A stretch of 64,000 bases of DNA from positions 62,001-126,000 of the forward strand of contig JAJPGY010000032.1 of NCBI GenBank assembly GCA_021325555.1, given 5' to 3'. Both the position numbers and the translations under genes were made by a program. The notes beneath the pieces were generated by a model that saw only the letters and a program-made list of their open reading frames with translations, had not been told where the DNA came from and made no database searches. How positions within the stretch are numbered: the stretch's first letter is position 1; every line of letters begins with the position of its first letter. Below are positions 37,544 through 48,063 of the stretch, piece after piece. The stretch is from Pseudomonadota bacterium. GTDB taxonomy: Bacteria > Cyanobacteriota > Vampirovibrionia > Obscuribacterales > Obscuribacteraceae.

Positions 37544-38851
37544 ATGATCCAGACACAGGAAGAGATAGTCCAGTTTCTCAAAGAACGCTCCATTCTACGG
37601 GTGCTGGAAGAGCGCATAATCGGCGGGCTGCTGCCGCTGTTTGAGGAGATCACCTGCGGACCGGGGCACGTGGTGTTCAAACAGGGCGACGAGGCCGACG
37701 CGATTTACATCATCGTCGAGGGCTCCGTGGAGGTAATCGACGACAGGCAGCCGCCGCGCGTTCTCGCCTATCTGACCAGCGGCGACTGCTTCGGGGAGAT
37801 GGCTCTCTTGCAGGACACGCAACGCACAGCCACCGTGCGCGTTCCCGAGGAGGCCGTATTGCTCAAGCTCCCCCGCAAGGCCTTCGAGGAGCTGCAGGCG
37901 TACTTCCCCGAGATCACGCGCGAGGTGACCGAGGTAATCAATCGCCGGCTTTCGGGCAAGCTTCCGCTGAGCACGCCCGGACTGCAGGGCAATCTTGCCT
38001 TCTTCGACCTGCCCACCGTCATTCAAACCGTGAGCGGCTCCCGGCAGACAGGGGTGCTCAAGCTTACCGGGCGCGCCAGCAAGCCGGTGGCCGAGATCGC
38101 CGTCAAGCAGGGCAAGATTGTCCACGCCAGCTTCCTGCACCTGACCGGGGAGTTCGCCATATACGAGCTGCTGGCCAGGAACGAGTCGCTGGATTTCGTT
38201 TTCGACCAGCGCCGCGAGCTCGATCCATCAATCCCGACCGACAGGTCCATCGCCGACAAGGAGCCGTACAAGCTGCTTATGGAGGGGGCTCGCCGCGCCG
38301 ATGAGCTGCCGAAAATAATGCGGGAGCTGGGGTGGCCGGGCGGCGTTCCCGCACCAGTGTCCAGGCAGCCTGACTGGACCAAGATAAGGAGCGAGGACCT
38401 GGCGGTCGCCCGCAAGATCTGGCTTCTCGTGGAGGTCGGGCTCAGCGTCAAGCAGATCGCCGACAAGCTTCCCTACGATCGCTACACGCTTCTCTTCACG
38501 CTCAAGCTCATGAAAGAGCGTGGCATTCTGCGCGGCAAGTATGCCGTCTCCGAGGAGATTGAGGCACCATCTTCGGTGGCACCACTGGTCGAAGCGCTCA
38601 ACATGGTCAGCGCCAATCTCGCCCCCATCCTGGGCAAGGATCAGACCAGGAACGCGCTGGTCAAGTCTCTTGTCGAGGCCTCTCAGAGTTACCCGATCCT
38701 TGCCAGCCTGAAGGTGCACCCCGACAACGCGACGCTGGACGTGCGCTCGGCTGGCCCGGAGCTGTCGCAATCCAAGCAGGCCAAAGAGGCGATCAGGCGA
38801 CTGGCGCAGACCTTCCTCCGCCTGAGCTCCGAGCTCGAGCCGGAAGGCTGA
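37544..38851 (+). CDS. cNMP-binding domain plus DUF4388 (PATAN-like) protein
   Basis: The 435-residue cytoplasmic protein starts with a cyclic-nucleotide-binding fold (about 20-135; 'VVFKQGDEADAIYIIVEGS', 'GDCFGEMALL', 'RTATVR'). The 'FGEMALL' and 'RTA' phosphate-binding cassette is intact, so it may bind cAMP or cGMP. Next comes a DUF4388 domain (about 145-265; 'LQGNLAFFDLPTVIQTV', 'RQTGVLKLTG'), the PATAN-type module seen in cyanobacterial and gliding-bacterium signalling proteins. A mostly helical C-terminal part follows. No DNA-binding domain is obvious, though a helix-turn-helix-like 'SVKQIADKLPYDRYTLLFTL' lies near 305-325. It is an operon partner of the TPR gene. Confidence 0.85.
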   Translation: MIQTQEEIVQFLKERSILRVLEERIIGGLLPLFEEITCGPGHVVFKQGDEADAIYIIVEGSVEVIDDRQPPRVLAYLTSGDCFGEMALLQDTQRTATVRVPEEAVLLKLPRKAFEELQAYFPEITREVTEVINRRLSGKLPLSTPGLQGNLAFFDLPTVIQTVSGSRQTGVLKLTGRASKPVAEIAVKQGKIVHASFLHLTGEFAIYELLARNESLDFVFDQRRELDPSIPTDRSIADKEPYKLLMEGARRADELPKIMRELGWPGGVPAPVSRQPDWTKIRSEDLAVARKIWLLVEVGLSVKQIADKLPYDRYTLLFTLKLMKERGILRGKYAVSEEIEAPSSVAPLVEALNMVSANLAPILGKDQTRNALVKSLVEASQSYPILASLKVHPDNATLDVRSAGPELSQSKQAKEAIRRLAQTFLRLSSELEPEG

Positions 38852-38913
38852 TTTCGGCTATGAATTTGTCAAGCAAGCCGGCTTGCCTTCTACCGCAGAT
38901 CATGTGAGCCGGC

Positions 38914-41517
<2,604 letters not shown>

Positions 41518-41604
41518 CGGCTACCCCCGATGTATATACGCGACGCGGCCTGGCGCCAGTTATAAGATGCAATGGATGCCGTGGAATTGCAAATGAGCCA
41601 TGGC

Positions 41605-42183
41605 TTACTGCAAGCGGTTGAGAATCAGCTTGCTTATCGCCTTGAGCGTGGCGAAGACCCCCAGCCCTTCTGAGGCCACCGCCTCGAAGCTGGGCACCCC
41701 GCGGATATTGAGCTCCTTTTCCATCCGCTCGATCGGCATCGCCGAGGCCAGGTCGCGCTTGTTGTATTGCAGCACCCAGGGGATGTTGTCGAGCGTCAGG
41801 CTGTATTCGGCCAGGTTCTCGATCATGTTTTGCAGCGACTCGACGTTCTCCTTGGAGCGCATCGCATCCGAGTCAGCAACGAAGATGATGCCGTCCACGC
41901 CGTTCAAGATCAGCTTGCGGCTGGCGTTGTACTCGACCTGTCCGGGAACAGTGTAAAGCGAGAAGCGGGTCTTGAATCCCTGAACCGACCCCAGATCGAG
42001 CGGCAGGAAGTCGAAAAACAGCGTTCGCTCCGTCTCGGTGGCCAGGCTGATCAGCTCCCCGCGGGTGGTCGGAGCAAGCTGGCTGTGAATGTATTTGAGA
42101 TTGGTAGTTTTGCCACCAAGCCCGGTGCCGTAGTAAACAATTTTGCAGTTGATCTCTCGAGCCGCGTAGTTTACTAGTGCCAT
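41605..42183 (-). CDS. mglA: MglA-like small Ras-type GTPase
   Basis: The 192-residue protein has the MglA layout: P-loop 'GTGLGGKTT' (19-27), 'PGQ' in place of DxxG (80-82), 'NKRD' (141-144) and no lipidation tail. In Myxococcus and Thermus, MglA cycles with the Roadblock protein MglB and sets cell polarity or motility. No mglB/Roadblock gene is next to it here. The ATG at 42183 has AGGGG 7 bases upstream. recG lies downstream on the same strand. The symbol is by family resemblance; the biological role in this organism is unknown. Confidence 0.88.
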   Translation of the reverse strand: MALVNYAAREINCKIVYYGTGLGGKTTNLKYIHSQLAPTTRGELISLATETERTLFFDFLPLDLGSVQGFKTRFSLYTVPGQVEYNASRKLILNGVDGIIFVADSDAMRSKENVESLQNMIENLAEYSLTLDNIPWVLQYNKRDLASAMPIERMEKELNIRGVPSFEAVASEGLGVFATLKAISKLILNRLQ

Positions 42184-42645
42184 CCTTGCGCCCCTGCCCC
42201 ACCGGCGCTAACCCCGACCATTCTGTCTTGCCCGCACCTGGCAGCCTTTCTCAAGCGTATGCAGTCCTGTCGATTGAGCATGAAGGATCGAGACCCCGCC
42301 GGGATTATCTCATCGCCACTCACCCCTTGATAACACCCTTCGAGCCCGGTCTCAAGAAGCCAGCAGTGAGCTTAAAAACAGACTACCATGATATTAATCA
42401 TTGCTGCTAACTGACAAGTCTAATTGTTGCCCGCGCTCCTTGCATCATGACAATATTAGTATTTCCGGAACAGGCGCCGCATCGTGCTACAATTGCTGCT
42501 TTGCGGTCGGGACGGGCTTCGCCTCCCGGTCTCGGGGCCTGGAACCAGCAGCAGGGCAGTGTTCTGGCGGTTGGCAGGCGGTCCGGGAATCGCGGCGGCT
42601 CGAGGTAGCCGGTCGTCTACAGGAGCATTGGGAAGGAATAAAGCC
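42184..42645. other. Intergenic region mglA-like / rpmB
   Basis: About 460 bases between divergent genes. It is less GC-rich in its middle part and contains an extended -10-type element at 42485-42493 facing rpmB and the rpmB ribosome site. No gene or recognised riboswitch is visible. Confidence 0.5.
42485..42493 (+). promoter_or_regulatory. Extended -10 element of a possible rpmB promoter
   Basis: TGCTACAAT contains the TG dinucleotide one base before TACAAT (5/6). The -35 region is poor, which fits an extended -10 promoter. The transcript leader would be about 145 bases. Confidence 0.4.
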
Positions 42646-42849
42646 ATGGCCAGACGTTGTGATGTTTGCGGGAAGGGCCCGATGACCGGTTATAACTACA
42701 CATTCCTTCGTTCGCACTGGAACCCGCACACCAAGCGGCGCTGGCTGCCCAACCTGCAGCCGGTCAAGGCCCGCATCGGCAGCGCCGTCAAGCGCCTGAA
42801 AGTGTGCACCAGCTGCATCAAAGCCGGCAAGGTAGCCAGAGCCGTATAG
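42646..42849 (+). CDS. rpmB: 50S ribosomal protein L28
   Basis: The 67-residue protein opens 'MARRCDVCGKGPMTGYNYT', the classic L28 start with its CxxC, and has a second Cys pair in 'LKVCTSCIKAGKV', giving a four-Cys zinc-binding version. Basic throughout, it belongs to the large ribosomal subunit. GGAAGGA lies 8 bases before the ATG at 42646. It stops one base before the end of the convergent hslO gene. Confidence 0.96.
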   Translation: MARRCDVCGKGPMTGYNYTFLRSHWNPHTKRRWLPNLQPVKARIGSAVKRLKVCTSCIKAGKVARAV

Positions 42850-42850
42850 C

Positions 42851-43723
42851 CTAGCCCTGGGCCAGGTCGAGCAGCCGCTCGCGGCCCACGTGATAGATGG
42901 CATTGCAGAAGTGGCAGCGGCCCTCGGCTTGCCCTTCCTCCTCGGCCATGGAGAGCAGATCCTTCTTGTCGAGCACCTTCAGGGCCTCGACGAATCGCTC
43001 GCTCGAGCACTTGCAGTAGAACGTGAGCGGCTGCACATCGGTCAGCGCGTGCACCGCAAAGCCGTTCAGGATCCGCTTGAGCATGGCCTCCAGGCTCATG
43101 CCGCGGCGCATGAGAAAGGTGAACGACCCGAACGTGGAGACGTTGTTCTCGATCTGGCAGATCGTCTCCTCCGAGTGGTCCGGCAGCAGCTGCACAATGA
43201 GCCCGCCGGCGGCCTCGACGCCCCGCGGTCCCAGATGGGTTCCCACAATGACGATCGAGCCGGTCTGCGCGGAGGCGACCAGATAGCGGTTGATGTCCTC
43301 GCCGACCTCGCCGGAGGCAAGCTCCACGGTGGATGTGTAAGGGATGCCGTAGCCCACGTCGTGCGTCACCTGCAGATAGCCGGTGTGCCCGATGGCGCCT
43401 GCAACATCAAAATTTCCCAGGGAGTTAAGCGGCAACTCGACCTGGGGATTCTCAACGTAGCCTCTGACTGTTCCTTTGGGCGACGCATCCACCCACACTC
43501 TGCCCAGCGGACCGTTACCCTGGAATTTCAGGATCACCTGTCCCTGTTTGGCGACCATGGCGGCCAGCAAGGCCCCGCCGGTGAGCGCTCTGCCCAGCGC
43601 CGCCGTGGCCGTGTAGGAAAGATTATGCCGCTCCCGCGCCTCTTCAACCAGGTTTGTCGTTGTCGCTATGACCGCACGGATGGTGCCATCGGATGAAATC
43701 GCCCTTAAGACACCGTCAGCCAT
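42851..43723 (-). CDS. hslO: Redox-regulated chaperone Hsp33
   Basis: A 290-residue holdase activated by oxidation. The N-terminal domain has 'RAVIATTTNLVEEARERHN' and 'GRALTGGALLAAM'. The C-terminal zinc switch has 'YCKCSSERF' and 'RCHFCNAIY' (CxC plus CxxC). The ATG at 43723 (AGGGG about 9 bases upstream) is preferred over GTG 43732. It is the third gene of a prfA-prmC-hslO cluster, 30 bases after prmC. Confidence 0.95.
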   Translation of the reverse strand: MADGVLRAISSDGTIRAVIATTTNLVEEARERHNLSYTATAALGRALTGGALLAAMVAKQGQVILKFQGNGPLGRVWVDASPKGTVRGYVENPQVELPLNSLGNFDVAGAIGHTGYLQVTHDVGYGIPYTSTVELASGEVGEDINRYLVASAQTGSIVIVGTHLGPRGVEAAGGLIVQLLPDHSEETICQIENNVSTFGSFTFLMRRGMSLEAMLKRILNGFAVHALTDVQPLTFYCKCSSERFVEALKVLDKKDLLSMAEEEGQAEGRCHFCNAIYHVGRERLLDLAQG

Positions 43724-43753
43724 CAACACCACCCCTGAAAGAGCCTAGTTACC

Positions 43754-44644
43754 TTATTCTAGCAGTTTCTTAGATTTTGAAAATGAGGAATCCGGCGCCA
43801 CCGCCGAGACCACGCGCAACAGACCGTTGACGTCCGCATGCGTGGAGATGCGCTGCCAGCCTTTGTCGCGAAAGATAGACCTCACCTGCTCGGCCTGCCC
43901 GTCGCCCACTTCCAGCACCACAAAGCCGCCGCCCTTCAGGTGCCCGGGAGCAATCGTGCTGAGCTTCCGATAAAAGCCGAGCCCATCATCATCCTCCCCG
44001 AAAAGCGCCTCCGGGGGCTCGTGCTCGCCAACCTCCCTGTCCAGGGAGCCGGCCTGGGATCTGGGGATATAGGGCGGGTTGGAGACAATCGCGTCCAGAT
44101 TATCGGGCAGACAGGAAATCCAGGGCCCGTGAACCAGGGTCATGCGCTCGAAGACCTTGTGGGCGAGCGCGTTCTGCCTGGTAGCGGCCACCGCCGCCGG
44201 CGATATGTCGATAGCCGTCAGCCGAGCATCCGCCAGGCGCTTGAGCAGGGCGATCGTGATCGCGCCCGAGCCGCAGCCGATCTCGGCCAGGTGCGGCGCC
44301 GGCAGGCCGGCGGTGAGCTCAAGGGCGACCTCCACCAGGCTCTCGGTGTCGGTGCGGGGGATGAAGACGCCCGGACAGACGGCCAGCTTCAGCCCCATGA
44401 AGTCGGCGCTGCCCAGGCAGTACTGCAGCGGCACGCGCTGCGCCCGGCGGCGCAGGATGCTGCGGATCACCCGCCACTGCTCGTCGTCGATCGGATCGTT
44501 GGCCTTTAGGACTTGCTGGGCCGGCGTCAGCCCCGTCACGTGCTCGAAGATGAGCTCGGCCTCGCGCTGGCTCTCCAGGCTCTCTATTCCGGCAGCCCGG
44601 AGAGCGCCGGCCAGCTCCTTTTTTAACTGTGCCAGGCTGGACAA
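43754..44644 (-). CDS. prmC: Release factor glutamine methyltransferase
   Basis: The 296-residue enzyme methylates the Gln of the GGQ motif of release factors using S-adenosylmethionine. It shows 'IPRTDTESLVE' (95-105), the SAM-binding 'AEIGCGSGAITIAL' (120-133) and the catalytic 'SNPPYIP' (188-194). Start is TTG at 44644 with GGGAG about 7 bases upstream. It begins 11 bases after the end of prfA, its substrate gene, the usual gene order. Confidence 0.95.
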   Translation of the reverse strand: MSSLAQLKKELAGALRAAGIESLESQREAELIFEHVTGLTPAQQVLKANDPIDDEQWRVIRSILRRRAQRVPLQYCLGSADFMGLKLAVCPGVFIPRTDTESLVEVALELTAGLPAPHLAEIGCGSGAITIALLKRLADARLTAIDISPAAVAATRQNALAHKVFERMTLVHGPWISCLPDNLDAIVSNPPYIPRSQAGSLDREVGEHEPPEALFGEDDDGLGFYRKLSTIAPGHLKGGGFVVLEVGDGQAEQVRSIFRDKGWQRISTHADVNGLLRVVSAVAPDSSFSKSKKLLE

Positions 44645-44655
44645 CGGATCTCCCG

Positions 44656-45738
44656 TCAGGCGGCGCCCGCCGTCTCGGACAGAAGCTTCTGCTGGTTGTC
44701 CAGGATGTTGGCCTCGATGAGCTTGTCCAGGTCGCCTTCCAGGACCTGCTCGAGGCTGAAGTTCATGTTGAGCCGGTGATCGGTGACGCGGTTGTCCTTG
44801 TAGTTGTAGGTGCGGATCTTCTCCGAGCGATCGCCGGTGCCTACCTGGGAGCGGCGCTGATCGGTTATCGCCTGCAACTGAGCCTCGAGCTCCATCTTGT
44901 AGAGCTTTGCCCGCAGGATCTGCTTTGCCCGCTCCTTGTTCTGCAGCTGGCTGCGCTCCTCGGAACAGGCGACCACAAGCCCGCTCGGTTTGTGCACGAT
45001 GCGCACCGCCGTCTCCACCTTGTTGACGTTCTGTCCGCCGGCGCCGCCGGAGCGCATGGTGGTTATCTCCAGATCGTTGTCGTTCAGCTGGACGTCGATA
45101 TCGTCGACCTCCGGCATCACGGCCACGGTCGCCGTCGATGTGTGGACGCGGCCGGACGCTTCCGTCACCGGCACGCGCTGCACCCGGTGCACGCCCGACT
45201 CGTACTTGAGCCGGCTGTAGACGTTGTCGCCGTGTATGTTAGCAATCACCTCTTTGTAGCCGCCAATTTCACCGTCGCTGTGGCTGGCAATCTCCACCTT
45301 CCAGCCCTGCTTGTCCGCATATTTCAGATAGAGGCGAAGCAGGTCCCCGGCGAACAAAGATGCCTCGTCGCCGCCGGTGCCGGCCCGGATCTCGAGGATA
45401 ATGTCCTTATCGTCCATGGGGTCCCGCGGCAGAAGGAGAACACGCAACCTGTCGGCTAGATTCTCTTCGCGGGCCCGCAGCTCGGACACCTCCGTCTCGG
45501 CCATGTCGCGCAGATCCCGGTCGGTCTCCGTGCGCAGGATCTCTTGAGCGCCGCTCAGCTGCCGCTGCACCTCCTGCCACTTGTGATATGTCTCCACGGT
45601 CGTCTCCAGCCCGCGGCGCGCCTTGGCCAGCTGCTTGAACTGGCCGGGGTCGGCAAGGACGGCCGGATCCGCAAGCCTCTGCTCGAGCTCGTTGTAGGTT
45701 TTTTCTATCTCGTTCAGCTTTTCGATGAAGTGGTCCAT
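44656..45738 (-). CDS. prfA: Peptide chain release factor 1
   Basis: The 360-residue factor terminates translation at UAA and UAG. '[14 protein letters not shown]' (116-129), the stop-codon-reading tripeptide 'PVT' (190-192), '[15 protein letters not shown]' (196-210) and the catalytic 'GGQ' (234-236) within '[14 protein letters not shown]' are all intact; PxT identifies RF1 rather than RF2. It is the first gene of prfA-prmC-hslO. An extended -10-like sequence lies about 40 bases upstream. Confidence 0.97.
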   Translation of the reverse strand: MDHFIEKLNEIEKTYNELEQRLADPAVLADPGQFKQLAKARRGLETTVETYHKWQEVQRQLSGAQEILRTETDRDLRDMAETEVSELRAREENLADRLRVLLLPRDPMDDKDIILEIRAGTGGDEASLFAGDLLRLYLKYADKQGWKVEIASHSDGEIGGYKEVIANIHGDNVYSRLKYESGVHRVQRVPVTEASGRVHTSTATVAVMPEVDDIDVQLNDNDLEITTMRSGGAGGQNVNKVETAVRIVHKPSGLVVACSEERSQLQNKERAKQILRAKLYKMELEAQLQAITDQRRSQVGTGDRSEKIRTYNYKDNRVTDHRLNMNFSLEQVLEGDLDKLIEANILDNQQKLLSETAGAA

Positions 45739-45782
45739 ATCTTTGCCGGGCCGCGTCCGCCGTCGTTGACAACCAGGCCTAC

Positions 45783-45791
45783 ATTATCACA
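45783..45791 (-). promoter_or_regulatory. Extended -10 element upstream of prfA
   Basis: On the minus strand TGTGATAAT combines an upstream TG with GATAAT (5/6), about 45 bases before the prfA ATG. No good -35 hexamer is visible at 17 bases. Confidence 0.4.
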
Positions 45792-45867
45792 GAAGCGCTC
45801 TTCAGCCGCCTGTTATAGGAAATGATTAGCTTGTGCCGCCGGGCCAATCCGGGCCGGCTAATAAAAG

Positions 45868-45958
45868 TGGCGGAGAGGGAGGGATTCGAACCCTCGCTGC
45901 GCTTGTGACGCAGACAGTCTTTCCAGGACTGCACGATAGACCACTCTGACACCTCTCC
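45868..45958 (-). tRNA. tRNA-Ser (anticodon GGA)
   Basis: A class II tRNA with acceptor GGAGAGG/CCTCTCC, anticodon loop CTGGAAA (GGA, reads UCC and UCU), a long variable arm with GCTGCG-type pairing (CTGCGTCACAAGCGCAG) and T arm around TTCGAAT. Discriminator G and an encoded CCA are included, the only one of the four tRNAs here with CCA in the DNA. Confidence 0.95.
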
Positions 45959-45971
45959 ACATATATATGCG

Positions 45972-46211
45972 ACGCCGACTGAGACTCGATTGCTTCTCAA
46001 GCCGTCCGAAGCGGCGTCGCCTGCCTCCGCTTTAGACGCTTCGGCTGCGGATTGCTCCTCGCAATCCTTTGCCTTCGCTAGGCTCCCTTATTCTACACGC
46101 CGACTGAGACTCGATTGCTTCTCAAGCCGTCCGAAGCGGCGTCGCCTGCCTCCGCTTTAGACGCTTCGGCTGCGGATTGCTCCTGGCAATCCTTTGCCTT
46201 CGCTAGGCTCC
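45972..46211. repeat. Two near-identical 115-base structured tandem repeats
   Basis: Copies at 45972-46086 and 46097-46211 (period 125) differ by one base. Each contains several pairing segments: ACGCCG with CGGCGT, CCGAAGCG with CGCTTCGG, TGAGA with TCTCA, and a perfect GGATTGC/GCAATCC hairpin with a 5-base loop. Some are mutually exclusive, so alternative folds are possible. The repeats fill the gap between the end of tpiA and tRNA-Ser. No coding potential is evident. Confidence 0.85.
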
Positions 46212-46251
46212 TTCTCCCCTTTTGTTGCCGGGTCCGGCGGTAAATTATAGC

Positions 46252-47055
46252 TTATGACTTTGCTGCGGCGGGTTGAACTTTCTTCTGGGCCGAGCGGATG
46301 ATGGCCACGAACTCTTCGGCGTTCAAGCTGGCGCCGCCGACCAGGGCGCCGTCCAATTCGGGTTGGGCCAGCTGCTCGTCGATGTTGGAGGCCTTGACGC
46401 TCCCGCCGTAAAGGACCGGGATCGACGCGGCCAGGTCGCGGTTGGCATAAAGATTGCCTATTGTGGAGCGAATCACGGCTGCTACCCGGTTGGCCTCGAC
46501 TGCTTCGCAAACCTTGCCTGTCCCGATCGCCCAGACCGGCTCGTAGGCGACGATGAGCCCGGACAGCTGGGCGGCGTCCAGATCATCCAACGCGGCAGCG
46601 GTCTGACGGCTGACCACGGCGTCGGTCAGGTGGTTTTCCCGTTCGTCCACCGTCTCGCCCACGCAGACGATCGGGATCAAACCGTGGCGGACAGCCGCCT
46701 TCAGCTTGAGGTTGACTGTGGCGTTGGTCTCGCCGAAAAACTGGCGGCGCTCCGAATGCCCGATAATGACGTACTTTACGCCCAGCTCAAGCAGCATGGG
46801 TGGGGAGATTTCGCCCGTGTAGGCCCCGGAATCCCGATGGTCCATGTTCTGGGCGCCGACGGCCAGGGGGCTGTTGACGCAGACCTGGAGCACCGGCTCC
46901 AGGCTTGTAAAGGAAGGACACAGAACCACCGCGGGCAGGTCGCGCTCCGTCTCCAGGGCGTCCCTGACAGCCCCGGCAAGCTCGCGCGCCTCGGGCCGGG
47001 TCTTGTGCATCTTCCAGTTGCCGGCAATGACCAGTTGGCGTTGTTTTACACTCAC
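46252..47055 (-). CDS. tpiA: Triosephosphate isomerase
   Basis: Interconverts dihydroxyacetone phosphate and glyceraldehyde 3-phosphate. From the GTG at 47055 (GAGG about 8 bases upstream) it has 267 residues. Catalytic Lys15 is in 'GNWKMHK', His100 in 'IIGHSERR' and Glu172 in 'AYEPVWAIGTG', with the phosphate loop 'YGGSVKASN'. A much longer in-frame reading to 47250 lacks a ribosome site and protein-like sequence. It is divergent from lipA. Confidence 0.96.
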   Translation of the reverse strand: MSVKQRQLVIAGNWKMHKTRPEARELAGAVRDALETERDLPAVVLCPSFTSLEPVLQVCVNSPLAVGAQNMDHRDSGAYTGEISPPMLLELGVKYVIIGHSERRQFFGETNATVNLKLKAAVRHGLIPIVCVGETVDERENHLTDAVVSRQTAAALDDLDAAQLSGLIVAYEPVWAIGTGKVCEAVEANRVAAVIRSTIGNLYANRDLAASIPVLYGGSVKASNIDEQLAQPELDGALVGGASLNAEEFVAIIRSAQKKVQPAAAKS

Positions 47056-47164
47056 CTTTCCATCCTCGAGAGAAGAAGGCGCCGGGGCGCAATCAGATGA
47101 GATTTTAATATACGGGCGATGGCTTAGAATAGCTGCATAACTTTTCTTGTCCGGTCGAGATCTC

Positions 47165-48061
47165 ATGCCAGAGCGACAACCACAGATCAATTCCCCTGCC
47201 GGCAGGCGGGAGCGGCTGCCCGAGTGGGTGCGGCGGTCCGTGCTCAACACGGAGGAGAACCGCCAGGTGCGCCAGATCCTGAAGGATCAGCAGCTGAACA
47301 CCATCTGTGAGAGCGGTCGCTGCCCGAACAAGGGCGAGTGCTGGGCGGCGGGGACCGCGACGTTTCTGCTCATGGGCCCTGTCTGCACGCGAACCTGCCG
47401 GTTCTGCTCGGTCAACAAGGGCCGCCCCGCGCCCCTCGATGCGGACGAGCCGCTGCGCGTGGCCAGCGCTTGCAAGCAGATGGGGCTCAGGCACGTGGTT
47501 CTCACCTCCGTCAACCGGGATGAGCTGCCGGATCAGGGGGCGGAGCACTTCGCCGCCACCATCTCCGCGCTTCACGAGACGATTCCGGGCATCGCGGTCG
47601 AGGTGCTCACCCCGGATTTCCAGGGACGCAAGGACCTGATCGCCATCGTGCTGGAGGCCGGCCCGGTTGTCTTCAACCACAACCTGGAGACCGTGCCGCG
47701 CCTGTACAGGGCTGTCCGCCCCGGATCCAAATACGACCGGTCCTTGAGCGTTCTGGCGGCGGCCAAGCAGATCAACCCAAACATTCACACCAAGTCGGGT
47801 CTCATGCTCGGTCTGGGCGAAACCAGGCAGGAGGTGCTGTCCGTGCTCGCGGACTTGCGGAAGGTCGACTGCGATTTTGTCACCCTGGGCCAGTACCTCC
47901 GTCCGAGCCGGGATCAGCTGGCGGTGCAAAGGTACATAAGCCCCGAGGAGTTCGAGGCTCTGGGCGCCGCAGCCCGGGACATGGGCTTCAAGATGGTTCA
48001 TTCCGGTCCCCTGGTCAGAAGCTCCTACCACGCCGGCGAGCTGGCGGGGCAGCTGGCGTAG
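47165..48061 (+). CDS. lipA: Lipoyl synthase
   Basis: A 298-residue radical SAM enzyme inserting two sulfurs into the octanoyl group of lipoyl-dependent enzymes. Auxiliary cluster Cys48, Cys53 and Cys59 lie in 'CESGRCPNKGECW'; the radical SAM cluster Cys74, Cys78 and Cys81 in 'CTRTCRFC'; the C-terminal 'RSSYHA' supplies the Ser ligand. The ATG at 47165 is preferred over TTG 47147. The next gene starts 2 bases after the stop. No lipB or lipoyl-protein gene is in the window. Confidence 0.97.
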   Translation: MPERQPQINSPAGRRERLPEWVRRSVLNTEENRQVRQILKDQQLNTICESGRCPNKGECWAAGTATFLLMGPVCTRTCRFCSVNKGRPAPLDADEPLRVASACKQMGLRHVVLTSVNRDELPDQGAEHFAATISALHETIPGIAVEVLTPDFQGRKDLIAIVLEAGPVVFNHNLETVPRLYRAVRPGSKYDRSLSVLAAAKQINPNIHTKSGLMLGLGETRQEVLSVLADLRKVDCDFVTLGQYLRPSRDQLAVQRYISPEEFEALGAAARDMGFKMVHSGPLVRSSYHAGELAGQLA

Positions 48062-48063
48062 AT

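Noticed and set aside
45972..46211. CRISPR array
   Set aside because: Only two 115-base copies, no short spacers and no cas genes; unlike CRISPR repeats of 25-40 bases.
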